This document shows, piece after piece, positions 1 through 9,220 of a stretch of DNA of 64,000 bases. A program made the translations under genes and the position numbers. The notes beneath the pieces are model-generated. The model was not told where the DNA came from and ran no database searches. It saw only the letters and a program-made list of their open reading frames with translations. Source of the DNA: Alloalcanivorax balearicus MACL04 (lineage in GTDB: Bacteria; Pseudomonadota; Gammaproteobacteria; Pseudomonadales; Alcanivoracaceae); the NCBI RefSeq assembly GCF_025532145.1, contig NZ_ARXS01000018.1, positions 1 through 64,000 of the forward strand, read 5' to 3'. Every line of letters starts with the position of its first letter. The stretch's first letter is position 1.

Positions 1-74
1 TGCTGGCGAATGCCGGTCCTCCGGTGTTGGCGCATTCGCTTGCAGGCAAGTTCCCACAGTGGCTTCGTAGCTAG
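1..74. repeat. REP-type palindromic repeat
   Basis: Two inverted arms, GCTGGCGAAT near the left edge and ATTCGCTTGCAGGCAAG further right, run into the family tail TTCCCACAGTGGCTTCGTAG. Related copies occur at about ten other intergenic sites in this window. It sits just upstream of the permease start. Confidence 0.75.
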
Positions 75-106
75 TTGTTCGTGATTTCTGAACTCGGGAG
101 ATAGCT

Positions 107-394
107 TTGATCTGGTCAGTAATGGCGCCGGTGGTGGCGTGTGCCGGCGTCGGTTATTTCTGGGGGCGTAGCGGCCGTCCTTACGACATTGCCATGGTCA
201 GCACGCTGGTGACCACCGTGGCCACGCCGTGCTTGATCGTTGCTACGTTGGGTAAAACCGGACTGTCGCTGACGGCCCTGATGGAAATGGCCGGGCTCTA
301 CGCGGCGGTGTTCATCGGTACCGCGCTGATCGCCCTGGCGGTGATTCGTATCAGTGGCCGCTCGCCACGGGTGTTCCTGCCGGCAATGTTATTT
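107..394 (+). pseudogene. AEC-family permease, 5' part (gene split by transposon)
   Basis: This is the N-terminal 96 codons of an auxin-efflux-carrier (AEC) type inner-membrane permease, a family that exports or imports organic acids and similar solutes. A TTG start at 107 follows a GGGAG ribosome site at 96-100. The product begins with hydrophobic helices typical of the family. The frame runs to ...PAMLF at 394, where the transposon starts. It resumes exactly at 5540 with PNTGNMGLPL, a characteristic AEC motif. Removing the transposon and one target-site copy restores an uninterrupted 289-aa protein, close to the usual 290-310 aa. The substrate cannot be told from sequence. The interruption should abolish function. 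Confidence 0.85.
387..394. repeat. 8-bp target-site duplication, left copy
   Basis: TGTTATTT directly abuts the left inverted end of the transposon. The same 8 bases abut the right end at 5532-5539. An 8-bp duplication is the usual signature of ISL3-family transposition. Confidence 0.9.
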
Positions 395-408
395 GGGTAT
401 CCGGATTA
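395..408. repeat. transposon left inverted repeat
   Basis: GGGTATCCGGATTA is the exact complement of 5518-5531. It follows the left target duplication without a gap. Confidence 0.9.
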
Positions 409-443
409 AGTGGTAGATGGAGCCCCCTTGCTCCTTCGAACCC

Positions 444-1745
444 TTAACTCTCCCAGAAGGTTGATAGATCGACGCCGTAGTTTTTCTCAGGCTCGGGAAG
501 ACCCATGCTGTAGGTCATGGTGGCCTTGCCCAGGAAGGGGGATTCCTTGATCTGCGGCACCTTCTTCTTGTGCTTGGTGGTGTAGAGCATCCGGGCCCGC
601 ATCACCTCGAATGAGTAGCCCCGGCCATCGCGGTTCTTGTCCTTGGCCAGCCGATTGATCGACTCCGTGAAGGCGTTGGTGATTGGGGTGTCGGTTTCGA
701 AGTAGGCCAGCACCTCCTCGCGCCATCCGCTGACGGCGCTGACGAGATCCTTCCACACCTCTTTCTGCCCCTGTGGAATGTCGTCAATCCAGCGGGCCAG
801 CGCCTTTTCGGCATCACGCCGGGTGGTGCTGTCCCAGATGTGGTAGAACCGCTCCTTGTGCTCGTAGGCCGCCAGGAGCTGAGGGAAGGCCCCTGTCCAT
901 GTCTCCATGATAAGCCGCTCGCGATCTGAAACGTCGTGGGCACGCTTCAGCAGGATCTTCCTATCGCCCTTGAGGGTCCGCCGCTGGTTTGGCTTCAGAT
1001 CCTTCCTGAGTCCCTTACGCACCTTCTCCAGGGCTTCGTTGGCCATCCGCACCACATGGAACTTATCGACCACAATGCGAGCCTGCGGCAGTACCGCCTG
1101 GACAGCACGGCGGTAGGGTTTCCACATATCCATGCTGACGATCTCGACCTGGTGGCGCTCGGTCATGCTCATGAGGCGCCTCGTCACCGCGTCCTGCTGG
1201 CGACCGGGCAGCAGGTCCAGTAGGGTACGCTCCTCCAGGTTGGTCAGGATGCAGCGGTAGCGGCGGTTCAGGTACAGCTCGTCGATCCCCAGGCAGCGGG
1301 GTGTCTCGAAACGATGCCAGGCTGCCAGGAACTCAGCCTTCTTCTTGAATATCTCGCGGACAGTCTTCTCGTCGAGGCCCGTGGTATCAGCCACGTAGGC
1401 GTAGGGGTGATTGAAGGCTTCCTTCTCGACGTGGTTGTAAAGCCTCCGCGTCATGCGGTGATCGTCTACCATTTCCGGAAGAGCTGGCCGGAACGTCCTT
1501 CCACACGCCCGGCAGGTGTAGCGGCGACGGACCACCCAGAGGGTGACCCGCTTTCCGTGGATGGGTAGGTCGCGATAGGCCACATCGCGCTTGCCGAACC
1601 TGACAAACTCACTCTCAACGCCGCATTCCTCGCAAGCTAGAGGCTCAGGAGCTTCGACCTGGTAGTGGAGATCATGCTCTTCCATCTTGGTGCCTAGGAC
1701 GTGGTACTCGGGAAGGTGAAGGATGTTGTCAGGCAAGCTAGTCAT
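444..1745 (-). CDS. tnpA: ISL3-family transposase
   Basis: A 433-aa DDE transposase that would cut and join the ends of the surrounding element. The N-terminal part holds a Cys-rich zinc-binding module (CEECG, then CRACGRTF) typical of ISL3 transposases. The central and C-terminal parts hold acidic motifs CLGIDELY, SMDMWKPY, VDKFHV and TNAFTESINR, consistent with the DDE_Tnp_ISL3 catalytic domain. I chose the ATG at 1745 because AAGGAAA precedes it at good spacing; an in-frame ATG at 1808 lacks such a site. The length fits the family. The gene is intact and reads toward the left inverted repeat, so the element may still be mobile. Confidence 0.9.
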   Translation of the reverse strand: MTSLPDNILHLPEYHVLGTKMEEHDLHYQVEAPEPLACEECGVESEFVRFGKRDVAYRDLPIHGKRVTLWVVRRRYTCRACGRTFRPALPEMVDDHRMTRRLYNHVEKEAFNHPYAYVADTTGLDEKTVREIFKKKAEFLAAWHRFETPRCLGIDELYLNRRYRCILTNLEERTLLDLLPGRQQDAVTRRLMSMTERHQVEIVSMDMWKPYRRAVQAVLPQARIVVDKFHVVRMANEALEKVRKGLRKDLKPNQRRTLKGDRKILLKRAHDVSDRERLIMETWTGAFPQLLAAYEHKERFYHIWDSTTRRDAEKALARWIDDIPQGQKEVWKDLVSAVSGWREEVLAYFETDTPITNAFTESINRLAKDKNRDGRGYSFEVMRARMLYTTKHKKKVPQIKESPFLGKATMTYSMGLPEPEKNYGVDLSTFWES

Positions 1746-1823
1746 GCAAACTTTCCTTGTCGACATGGTCCATAGATGATCGCGACTCTTTGACCGCGTT
1801 GTTTTCAACGAACTGAAGGTGAG

Positions 1824-2270
1824 TTACTCCCTTGGGTCTTCTGCTTCTCTGAGCCCTTCATGCAATGACGCAATTAGCGGGCAAGTGATATTGCCTTGTT
1901 GTGCATGGCATCTGTCGACCATTTCGCTCAGCACCTTCTCAATTCTTTCAAGCCTGTCGATCTTCTCGCGAACGTCCCCTAACTTGTGCTCTGCGAGAGC
2001 ACTGGCTTCTTGACAGTGGGCGCCATCTTCCAGCCGAAGTAGGTCACTGATCTCATCCAGACTAAAGCCCAGCTGCTGCGCCGTTTTCACGAACGTCAAC
2101 CTGTCGATATCGGCGGCACTATAGCGTCGAATACCTCCGGGAGGGCGTTCGGGCTCCGATAATAGCCCTCGTCGCTGGTAATAGCGGATTGTCTCGACAT
2201 TGACGCCGGCCGCCTTGGCCAGGCCGCCAATGGTCATGGTGTCCGCCACTTTATCTGCATGTCTCTTCAT
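1824..2270 (-). CDS. merR: mercury-responsive regulator MerR
   Basis: A 148-aa dimeric regulator that represses the mer promoter without metal and distorts it into an active form when Hg(II) binds. The N-terminal winged-helix motif ([18 protein letters not shown]) is near identical in style to Tn501 MerR. The three Hg ligands are present as C86, C121 and C130, equivalent to C82/C117/C126 of Tn501 with a four-residue offset. The long dimerisation helix lies between them. It is divergent from merT, and its start codon sits beside the merT -35 box, so it probably represses itself as well. Four extra N-terminal residues account for the length difference. Confidence 0.95.
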   Translation of the reverse strand: MKRHADKVADTMTIGGLAKAAGVNVETIRYYQRRGLLSEPERPPGGIRRYSAADIDRLTFVKTAQQLGFSLDEISDLLRLEDGAHCQEASALAEHKLGDVREKIDRLERIEKVLSEMVDRCHAQQGNITCPLIASLHEGLREAEDPRE

Positions 2271-2275
2271 GATGC

Positions 2276-2306
2276 TTGACTCCGTACCAAGCTACGGAAG
2301 TAACCT
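2276..2306 (+). promoter_or_regulatory. mer operator/promoter with 19-bp spacer
   Basis: The -35 box TTGACT (2276-2281) and -10 box TAACCT (2301-2306) are separated by 19 bp, the overlong spacer that characterises MerR-controlled promoters. The spacer carries the dyad TCCGTA (2281-2286) / TACGGA (2293-2298), where MerR is expected to bind. Confidence 0.88.
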
Positions 2307-2343
2307 TATCGTAGCTCCCCCCATCCCGAAAGGAGAATCGTCA

Positions 2344-2694
2344 ATGCGGACATCTAAAACGGGGCGAGGGCCCCTGGCCGCCGGAGGAGTCGCGGCCCTC
2401 CTGGCCTCGGCGTGTTGCCTCGGCCCGCTGGTGCTGATCACGCTGGGCGTTTCCGGCGCCTGGATCAGCAATCTGGCGGCGTTGGAGCCCTATCGCCCGC
2501 TCTTTATCGGCGTCGCGCTGGTGGCGATGTTCTTCGCCTGGCGTCGCGTCTTTCGGCCAGTGGAAAAGTGCCAGCCGGGAGAGGTGTGTGCCGTGCCACG
2601 GGTCAGGACGGGCTACAAGGCGATCTTCTGGCTCGTATCGCTGCTGGTGCTAATCGCCCTGGTATTCCCCTACATCTTGCCCCTGTTCTATTAA
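2344..2694 (+). CDS. merT: mercuric ion transporter MerT
   Basis: A 116-aa inner-membrane protein that takes Hg(II) from periplasmic MerP and passes it to cytosolic MerA. Three hydrophobic segments are visible. The first contains the vicinal pair C24-C25 (ASACCLGP), and a second cysteine pair, C76 and C82, lies in the cytoplasmic loop, as in classical MerT. The ATG at 2344 follows an AAAGGAG ribosome site. It is the first gene of the operon under the MerR promoter, and merP follows after 13 bp. Confidence 0.93.
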   Translation: MRTSKTGRGPLAAGGVAALLASACCLGPLVLITLGVSGAWISNLAALEPYRPLFIGVALVAMFFAWRRVFRPVEKCQPGEVCAVPRVRTGYKAIFWLVSLLVLIALVFPYILPLFY

Positions 2695-2707
2695 AAGGAG
2701 ATCTACC

Positions 2708-3004
2708 ATGAAAGCTCGTTTCGCCTTCATCGCGCTACTCGCCCTGCTCAGCACGCCCGCCTTAGCGGCCCTGCAGACCGTGACGCTGTCGGTGCCGGGC
2801 ATGACCTGTGCCGCCTGCCCGATCACCGTCAAGGCCGCCCTCAACAAGGTGGACGGCGTCTCGCAAGTCGACGTGAGCTACGCGGATCTCGAGGCCGTGG
2901 TCACCTTTGACGACGCCCGAACGTCGGTGGAGGCATTGACCGAGGCCACCATCAACGCTGGGTATCCATCAACCCCGACATCCTCGCAAGCGGATCGAGA
3001 GTGA
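2708..3004 (+). CDS. merP: periplasmic mercury-binding protein MerP
   Basis: A 98-aa protein with a Sec signal peptide ending near ALA20. One heavy-metal-associated (HMA) domain follows, with the Hg-binding motif GMTCAAC (C34 and C37). It scavenges Hg(II) in the periplasm and hands it to MerT. AAAAGGAG precedes the ATG. The stop overlaps the region just before merF. Family assignment is secure from the motif, size, signal peptide and position. Confidence 0.94.
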   Translation: MKARFAFIALLALLSTPALAALQTVTLSVPGMTCAACPITVKAALNKVDGVSQVDVSYADLEAVVTFDDARTSVEALTEATINAGYPSTPTSSQADRE

Positions 3005-3006
3005 TC

Positions 3007-3264
3007 ATGAAGAATCCCAAGCCCCTGCTGCGCGTGAGCGTGATCGGCACCGTCCTGGTGGCATTGTGCTGCTTTACGCCGATCCTGGTGATCCTGCTTG
3101 GCACGGTGGGCCTGGCGGGGCTGACGGGCTATCTCGACGTTGTGTTATTGCCGGCCCTGGCCTTCTTCATCGGCCTGACCATTTATGCGATTTGGCGTAA
3201 GAAGCAGTTCGACGCCTGTTGTGACAACGGCTCTATCAAATCAAGGAATACGCCCCCTGAGTGA
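3007..3264 (+). CDS. merF: mercury transporter MerF
   Basis: An 85-aa, two-helix inner-membrane Hg(II) transporter. Both cysteine pairs of classical MerF are present, C21-C22 in helix 1 (LCCFTP) and C71-C72 near the C-terminus (DACC). The ATG at 3007 gives the canonical beginning MKNPKPLLRVS; an in-frame GTG two codons earlier is less likely. The gene begins 2 bp after the merP stop. Its 3' end overlaps a short fragment that looks like the start of a lost merA (see 3257-3298). Confidence 0.92.
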   Translation: MKNPKPLLRVSVIGTVLVALCCFTPILVILLGTVGLAGLTGYLDVVLLPALAFFIGLTIYAIWRKKQFDACCDNGSIKSRNTPPE

Positions 3265-3298
3265 CATCAAGCAGCTGCACATCGCGGTCATCGGGTGA
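3257..3298 (+). pseudogene. remnant of a merA 5' end
   Basis: One frame reads (M)SDIKQLHIAVIG and then stops. This matches the beginning of the MerA flavoprotein core, which in the intact copy here reads [11 protein letters not shown]. The fragment overlaps the end of merF and is followed by a second merF-like gene and a full merA. It looks like the scar of an HMA-less merA whose body was replaced. The match is short (about 8 residues), so chance cannot be excluded. Confidence 0.55.
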
Positions 3299-3337
3299 GT
3301 TGTTTACGAGCTTGCCCGCCACGGTGAAGGAATAAGC

Positions 3338-5219
<1,882 letters not shown>

Positions 5220-5300
5220 ACGATATGAGCGCGACCGTGGTGCCACTGGGCGGCGGCACCACGGGTTTTGGGCATGGACACCACAGGGAGCTCTGTCACG

Positions 5301-5435
5301 ATGAACACGACACTACCCGATTGCGGGATGATGGGGGCGATGGGCTGGATAATGCCAGTGATCGGAATTGCCCTACTATTGCTGCTGGTCCTGGGCATCG
5401 CCTGTTTGGTGAAGTATCTGCTCTCTAGCAAGTGA
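5301..5435 (+). CDS. 44-aa single-span membrane peptide
   Basis: The frame reads MNTTLPDCGMMGAMGW, then a strongly hydrophobic stretch of about 22 residues, then a short KYLLSSK tail. It is preceded by GGGAG about 10 bp upstream and lies 81 bp after merA in the same direction, so it is probably the last gene of the mer operon. The Cys/Met-rich head before the membrane span could bind soft metals; that is inference. I do not recognise a named family. Confidence 0.6.
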   Translation: MNTTLPDCGMMGAMGWIMPVIGIALLLLLVLGIACLVKYLLSSK

Positions 5436-5453
5436 GCGTACTGAGCGAGCCAT

Positions 5454-5468
5454 CAACCAGCTAATCCG
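5454..5468. repeat. internal partial copy of transposon right end
   Basis: CAACCAGCTAATCCG repeats the terminal CAACCAGATAATCCG (5510-5524) with one mismatch in 15 bases, in the same orientation. It may be a second transposase-binding site or a relic of an earlier end. Confidence 0.6.
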
Positions 5469-5517
5469 TTGTGGGTTGAGTTTGTCGGCCACCTTTCTCT
5501 CTCGCATACCAACCAGA

Positions 5518-5531
5518 TAATCCGGATACCC
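5518..5531. repeat. transposon right inverted repeat
   Basis: TAATCCGGATACCC is the exact complement of 395-408 and is followed immediately by the right target duplication. Confidence 0.9.
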
Positions 5532-5539
5532 TGTTATTT
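5532..5539. repeat. 8-bp target-site duplication, right copy
   Basis: TGTTATTT is identical to 387-394. The permease reading frame resumes at the next base. Confidence 0.9.
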
Positions 5540-6121
5540 CCCAACACTGGCAATATGGGGCTGCCGCTGTGTTTGCTGGCTTTTGGTGACCATGGTCTGG
5601 CCCTGGCGCTGGCCTGGATGATGCTGTCGTCGGTACTGCAGTTCTCCTTCGGACTGGCGGTGGTCAGTGGCCAGGGGATATCGCGCAAGCTGTTCATGCA
5701 CCCGATTCTGATATCGGTGGTGATTGCTTTGATCATGGTGATTTTTCGCATCCGCTTACCGGAGTGGTTGTTCAACAGCGTCAGTCTGATTGGCGATCTG
5801 GTGATTCCGATGATGTTGATCACCCTGGGCGTGTCCCTGTCGCAACTGCGCGTCAACGACCTCGGCCCTGGCGCCGCTTTTGCCGTACTGCGACTGGGAA
5901 CGGGATTCGCGCTGGCCTGGCTGATCTGTGAAGTGACTGGCACCGAAGGCATGGTGCGCGGCGTCGTGCTGATCCAATCCACCATGCCGGTGGCGGTGTT
6001 CAATTACCTGTTGGCGCAGACGTACCGCCAGGGTCCGGAACAGGTGGCGGCCATGGTCATGTGTTCCACCGCTTTGTCGTTCGTGACTCTGCCGCTGTTA
6101 TTGATGGTGGCGATGGGATAG
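5540..6121 (+). pseudogene. AEC-family permease, 3' part (gene split by transposon)
   Basis: This is the C-terminal 193 residues of the permease whose 5' part is at 107-394. It begins PNTGNMGLPLCLLAFG, the conserved AEC helix motif, and continues through several more hydrophobic segments to a normal stop. No other frame damage is visible, which suggests the transposon arrived recently. An in-frame ATG at 5555 could give a truncated product, but it would lack the N-terminal helices. Confidence 0.85.
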
Positions 6122-6174
6122 AGCGGTCCGCGCGGGCCGGTGTACAGGCCGGGGGCCATCGGTGTATAACTGGC

Positions 6175-6205
6175 GCCGGAAGGCCGCTTTCCGGCTTTCA
6201 TTTTT
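6175..6205 (+). terminator. rho-independent terminator after the permease gene
   Basis: A perfect 7-bp stem (GCCGGAA at 6175-6181, TTCCGGC at 6189-6195) with a 7-base loop is followed by TTTCATTTTT. Confidence 0.75.
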
Positions 6206-6219
6206 ATGGGGGCAGAATA

Positions 6220-6474
6220 ATGAATATCAAAGTGCTGACCATGCTGAGCGGGGCGATTTTGTTGAGTGGCTGTTTCGGCGGGGACGGTGGCGGCAGCCAT
6301 GAAACCACTCAACCGGTTGCCAATACCCAGCCTGGCGCGCGTATCGTGCCGGCGGACCAGGTCATGAGCAGTGGCCGCCACCGCAATGAAGTCCAGGTCC
6401 CCAATGGCGCCGCGTCGGTTCAGGCCAGCAGCGAGAATTTCTCGGCCACCACGGAAGTATCGGTAATTCGCTGA
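6220..6474 (+). CDS. small predicted lipoprotein
   Basis: An 84-aa protein with a short signal peptide and lipobox LLSGC; the cysteine lies at about residue 18. A Gly-rich linker and a polar, low-complexity body follow. The lipobox predicts lipid anchoring, probably in the outer membrane. No family is recognised. The ATG at 6220 is preceded by GGGGGCAG and comes just after the permease terminator, so it has its own promoter. A longer upstream in-frame extension runs through the permease end and terminator and is unlikely to be translated. Confidence 0.75.
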   Translation: MNIKVLTMLSGAILLSGCFGGDGGGSHETTQPVANTQPGARIVPADQVMSSGRHRNEVQVPNGAASVQASSENFSATTEVSVIR

Positions 6475-6493
6475 CGTCGCCAGGGGGAACGCG

Positions 6494-6781
6494 ATGATAA
6501 CGTTGCAACAGTGGCGGGATTGTGAGGGGCAGTCATTCACTCTGCCTGACGGTAACACTCTGGTTCTGGAGTCAGTTTCCATGCCGGTGGCGCCGGACGG
6601 CTGGGAGTGTTTCTCGCTGTTATTCGCGGCGCCCTGCGACCTGGAGCAAGGCATGCGGACACTGCGCCATCCAACGTTGGGGGAAGAGGCGGTGTTTCTG
6701 GTTCCGTTGGGCCCTTTCGGTGCCACCGACGGTACGCAGCGCTTCGAGGCGGTGTTCAATCGCCAGGTCGCCAGTCCATAA
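6494..6781 (+). CDS. small hypothetical protein, possibly DUF6916-like
   Basis: A 95-aa soluble protein that begins MITLQQWRDCEGQSFTL and has a beta-rich pattern (LPDGNTLVLESV, GPFGATDGTQRFEAVFNR). The pattern recalls the small DUF6916-type proteins found next to tail-collar (microcystin-dependent) genes, and such genes lie just downstream on the opposite strand. The family call is from memory and tentative. The stop overlaps the convergent acetyltransferase gene by 26 bp. A GGGGGAA ribosome site precedes the ATG. Confidence 0.65.
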   Translation: MITLQQWRDCEGQSFTLPDGNTLVLESVSMPVAPDGWECFSLLFAAPCDLEQGMRTLRHPTLGEEAVFLVPLGPFGATDGTQRFEAVFNRQVASP

Positions 6782-7229
6782 GCAGATACACCCCCTTGTC
6801 TTCCTGTTGTGTGAAGCCCAGGCGCTGATACAGCCGTAGCGCGGGATGGGTTTTTTCCACATGAATGCTTAGGGGCTTGCCGTCTGTCCGCGCCCGCTCC
6901 TGCAAGGCTTGCAACAACCGTGAGCCGATGCCCGCTCCCCGGAAAGTCGGCAGCAGGGCGATATCGACGATACGAATTTCCCGTTGCCAGTGGCCTACGT
7001 AGAGACGGCCGGCAACCTTACCTTCAACCAAAATCAGGCTGCGTTCGGCTTCCGGATAATGACGTGCGTAGTGCTCGTGCTGAGCACGGGCCTGCATGGC
7101 GAGAAATGCCTGTTGCCGGGACTCCGGCCAGCCGGTTTGCGCCACTTCCTCCCGGCGGGTGCTGATGTAAATCGCCAACAGGATTTCGGTGTCGGCATCC
7201 GTGACTGTTCTTAGCTGGGTGTCGATCAT
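6756..7229 (-). CDS. GNAT-family N-acetyltransferase
   Basis: A 157-aa acetyl-CoA-dependent acetyltransferase. The acetyl-CoA-binding motif appears as DIALLPTFRGAGIGSRLL near residues 90-107, followed by the helix-strand pattern ending ALRLYQRLGFTQQ. The substrate is unknown. Its ATG overlaps the stop of the upstream tail-collar gene by one base (TGATG), so it is probably translated with that operon. It might modify the neighbouring surface proteins, but that is inference. Confidence 0.85.
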   Translation of the reverse strand: MIDTQLRTVTDADTEILLAIYISTRREEVAQTGWPESRQQAFLAMQARAQHEHYARHYPEAERSLILVEGKVAGRLYVGHWQREIRIVDIALLPTFRGAGIGSRLLQALQERARTDGKPLSIHVEKTHPALRLYQRLGFTQQEDKGVYLLMDWRPGD

Positions 7230-7630
7230 CAGCTACGGCTTGGGAAGAGGCCTTGTATCGCAATAATGAAATGAACGAAGGTTTGCGGCGCGGTACCCTG
7301 CGAGCCGGCGGCATCATCGAAGGACTTGGTTGTGGGCAGGTCCCGTGCCAGGGTGACATCGCCAAGGACCGCCCAGCCAGTGTCGTTGCCGCTCCTTTGG
7401 CCCTGCACGACATAAGGCAGGCCGGGGCCGTCTCCAGCATGAACAGGGGAGCGGCCGCGCAAGTCCGGCAGGCCGAACGTGGTGCGTCCGTCGCCACCAA
7501 AGGTGGTGCCAAGCAAACTGAATAAGGAGGTGTTCTGACTGATGGCCAGCAATTGGCCGTCACAGAAAGCGTAACCGCGAGGTGCGAAGTTTCCGGCAAA
7601 CATGCGAATTTCGCCGATAAAAGGGTCCAT
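7229..7630 (-). CDS. tail-collar domain (microcystin-dependent type) protein 1
   Basis: A 133-aa protein of the phage tail collar / MdpB-like family. It opens with the family motif FIGEIRMFAGNFAPRGYAF, then CDGQLLAISQN, LFSLLGTTFGGDG and LPDLRGRSPVH. A variable C-terminal half ends FIIAIQGLFPSRS. It is one of three tandem paralogues, with an 8-bp gap to the next. The domain is best known from phage tail fibres, but no other phage gene is nearby. It is likely a surface or extracellular assembly protein of unknown role. Confidence 0.88.
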   Translation of the reverse strand: MDPFIGEIRMFAGNFAPRGYAFCDGQLLAISQNTSLFSLLGTTFGGDGRTTFGLPDLRGRSPVHAGDGPGLPYVVQGQRSGNDTGWAVLGDVTLARDLPTTKSFDDAAGSQGTAPQTFVHFIIAIQGLFPSRS

Positions 7631-7638
7631 GAGTTCTC

Positions 7639-8028
7639 CTATGAGCGGGGTGGGAAGATACCTTGCAGAGCGATGGTGAAGTACAGCCCGAGCATCGGAG
7701 TGGATGTGGTGGCCGCGTTGACGGTCGACGGGGTGTAGCCCAAGCCGCGCTCAGGGGACAGTGTCGTCAACATCCTGTTGCCTGAAGCGGACGATGCCCC
7801 TCCGGCCTGTCCAAGTGGGATCGCATCGCTGGGATGCACCGGCAGGCGGCCGCGCAAATCGGGCAGGGCGAAGTTGGTTTTGCCATCACCCCCGTAGGTC
7901 GCGCCCAGGATGGAAAACAGCGCCGTATTTTGATTAATGGGCAATAGTTGGCCATCGCAGAAGGCCCAGCCTCTGGGTGCGAACTTGAAACCCACCATGC
8001 GGATCTCGCCGATAAAAGGTTCGCTCAT
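7639..8028 (-). CDS. tail-collar domain (microcystin-dependent type) protein 2
   Basis: A 129-aa paralogue of the flanking genes. It begins MSEPFIGEIRMVGFKFAPRG, continues with CDGQLLPINQNTALFSILGA, YGGDGKTNFALPDLRGRLPVH, and closes LYFTIALQGIFPPRS. The N-terminal 65 residues are highly conserved among the three copies, while the middle diverges. That pattern suggests one fold presenting different variable faces. It is tightly packed between copies 1 and 3. Confidence 0.88.
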   Translation of the reverse strand: MSEPFIGEIRMVGFKFAPRGWAFCDGQLLPINQNTALFSILGATYGGDGKTNFALPDLRGRLPVHPSDAIPLGQAGGASSASGNRMLTTLSPERGLGYTPSTVNAATTSTPMLGLYFTIALQGIFPPRS

Positions 8029-8037
8029 GATGGGCTC

Positions 8038-8436
8038 CTAGTCCGCACGGGAAGGGAAAACGCCGAACAGTGCAATGATGAAATTCACCGCCAGGTAGGG
8101 TGACCGGGATTGAGCTTGAAACGGCGCACTGGGATTAAGTCCCAGCCCCCGCTCAGCCTGCACACTTGTCAGCACGGTTACGGTGGAGAAGTCGGTCCTT
8201 TCTGCCAAGTTCCGAGGAGTCAGCCCCGGACCCTGGCCCGCATGAGCGGGAGAGTGGCCTCTCAGATCAGGCAGTGCGAAGGTGATTCGGCCGTCACCGC
8301 CGTAGATAGTGCCGAGAATGGAAAACAGAGCGGTATTATCCGCAATCGACATAAGCTGCCCATCGCAAAACGCCCAGTTCGTTGGGGCGAAATGCCCGGC
8401 GAACATACGGATCTCTCCAATATAAGGTTCGCTCAT
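8038..8436 (-). CDS. tail-collar domain (microcystin-dependent type) protein 3
   Basis: A 132-aa paralogue. It begins MSEPYIGEIRMFAGHFAPT with CDGQLMSIADN and YGGDGRITFALPDLRGHSPAH, and ends VNFIIALFGVFPSRAD. The ATG at 8436 is supported by a TGAGGA ribosome site that overlaps the end of the upstream Tat-exported gene; a longer in-frame reading upstream lies inside that gene. It is the first of the three tandem copies in transcription order. Confidence 0.88.
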   Translation of the reverse strand: MSEPYIGEIRMFAGHFAPTNWAFCDGQLMSIADNTALFSILGTIYGGDGRITFALPDLRGHSPAHAGQGPGLTPRNLAERTDFSTVTVLTSVQAERGLGLNPSAPFQAQSRSPYLAVNFIIALFGVFPSRAD

Positions 8437-8443
8437 AATGTCC

Positions 8444-9220
8444 TCACAGGCTGACCAGCAGATCGCCGCCGGGTTGCCAGCTGATGTGTCCAAGCCGTGC
8501 CGGCCCGGCGCTGGGTAAAGCCAGGGCGGGGCGGGCATGGCCGGCCCAGCACAGCTGGTTGCGGCAGCGATCCAGCAACAGCAAGGCTCCATTCACATTG
8601 CTTAGCGCCGCCGGCGTGGCCACTGGAGAGGTCTGACTTCCCAGGCTTTCACCATTGGCGGTGAAATGATGAAGGCGGTGATCCCCCAGCGTCAGCGCGC
8701 TCAGCCCGGACCGGCCGATGGCCAGGGATGAAGGCCCGTTCAACGGGCGATCACTGTGCAGCTCGCTCATCGAACCTTCATGCAGGTCCAGACGCACGAT
8801 ACGGTGTCCGGAGACATCACTGATAAAGGCCTGCCCTTGGTGAATCACCATATCCGCGGGTTCCCGCAGGGTCGGCAGTGACAGCTGATGTTGGACGGTT
8901 CCGCGTTCGTTCACACCGTGCAGCAGGCGTTTGTGACGGTCCAGCAACCACAGCGTCCGCTGGTCCCGGGCGGCCGCGACCACGCGGGTTTCGAACGGGC
9001 TGCCCAGGTCCAGGCGGTGGAGACCATCGGCGCGTTGCCAATGAACCTCGCGACCGAAGTCCCGCACCAGAACCCGCTCGCCGCCGGGTAGTGCCAGGGC
9101 CAGGGCGCCGTGAATCATTTCGACTCCGGTACCAGCGGTGGCGGCACTCAGCGGTGACGTCATTAGAACGCCGGTGATCCCGCTTCCAGCCACCAGGAAC
9201 TGTCGGCGCGTCAGTTCCAT
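8444..9220 (-). CDS. Tat-exported propeller-like protein
   Basis: A 258-aa protein with a twin-arginine signal (LTRRQFLVAGSG) and hydrophobic core, cleaved probably near SAATA. The body shows repeated short beta units (for example LWLLDRHKRLLHGV, AFISDVSGHRIVRLDL, LLLLDRCRNQLCWAG). These resemble NHL or six-bladed propeller repeats, so a folded periplasmic scaffold or binding protein is likely. No catalytic motif is seen. The gene abuts the collagen-like gene upstream (stop and start share position 9220) and precedes the tail-collar genes, so all are probably one transcript. Confidence 0.75.
   Translation of the reverse strand: MELTRRQFLVAGSGITGVLMTSPLSAATAGTGVEMIHGALALALPGGERVLVRDFGREVHWQRADGLHRLDLGSPFETRVVAAARDQRTLWLLDRHKRLLHGVNERGTVQHQLSLPTLREPADMVIHQGQAFISDVSGHRIVRLDLHEGSMSELHSDRPLNGPSSLAIGRSGLSALTLGDHRLHHFTANGESLGSQTSPVATPAALSNVNGALLLLDRCRNQLCWAGHARPALALPSAGPARLGHISWQPGGDLLVSL

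Noticed and set aside
7229-8436. Prophage remnant at the tail-collar genes
   Set aside because: No capsid, terminase, integrase or lysis genes nearby; the three genes are paralogues packed with a collagen-like operon.
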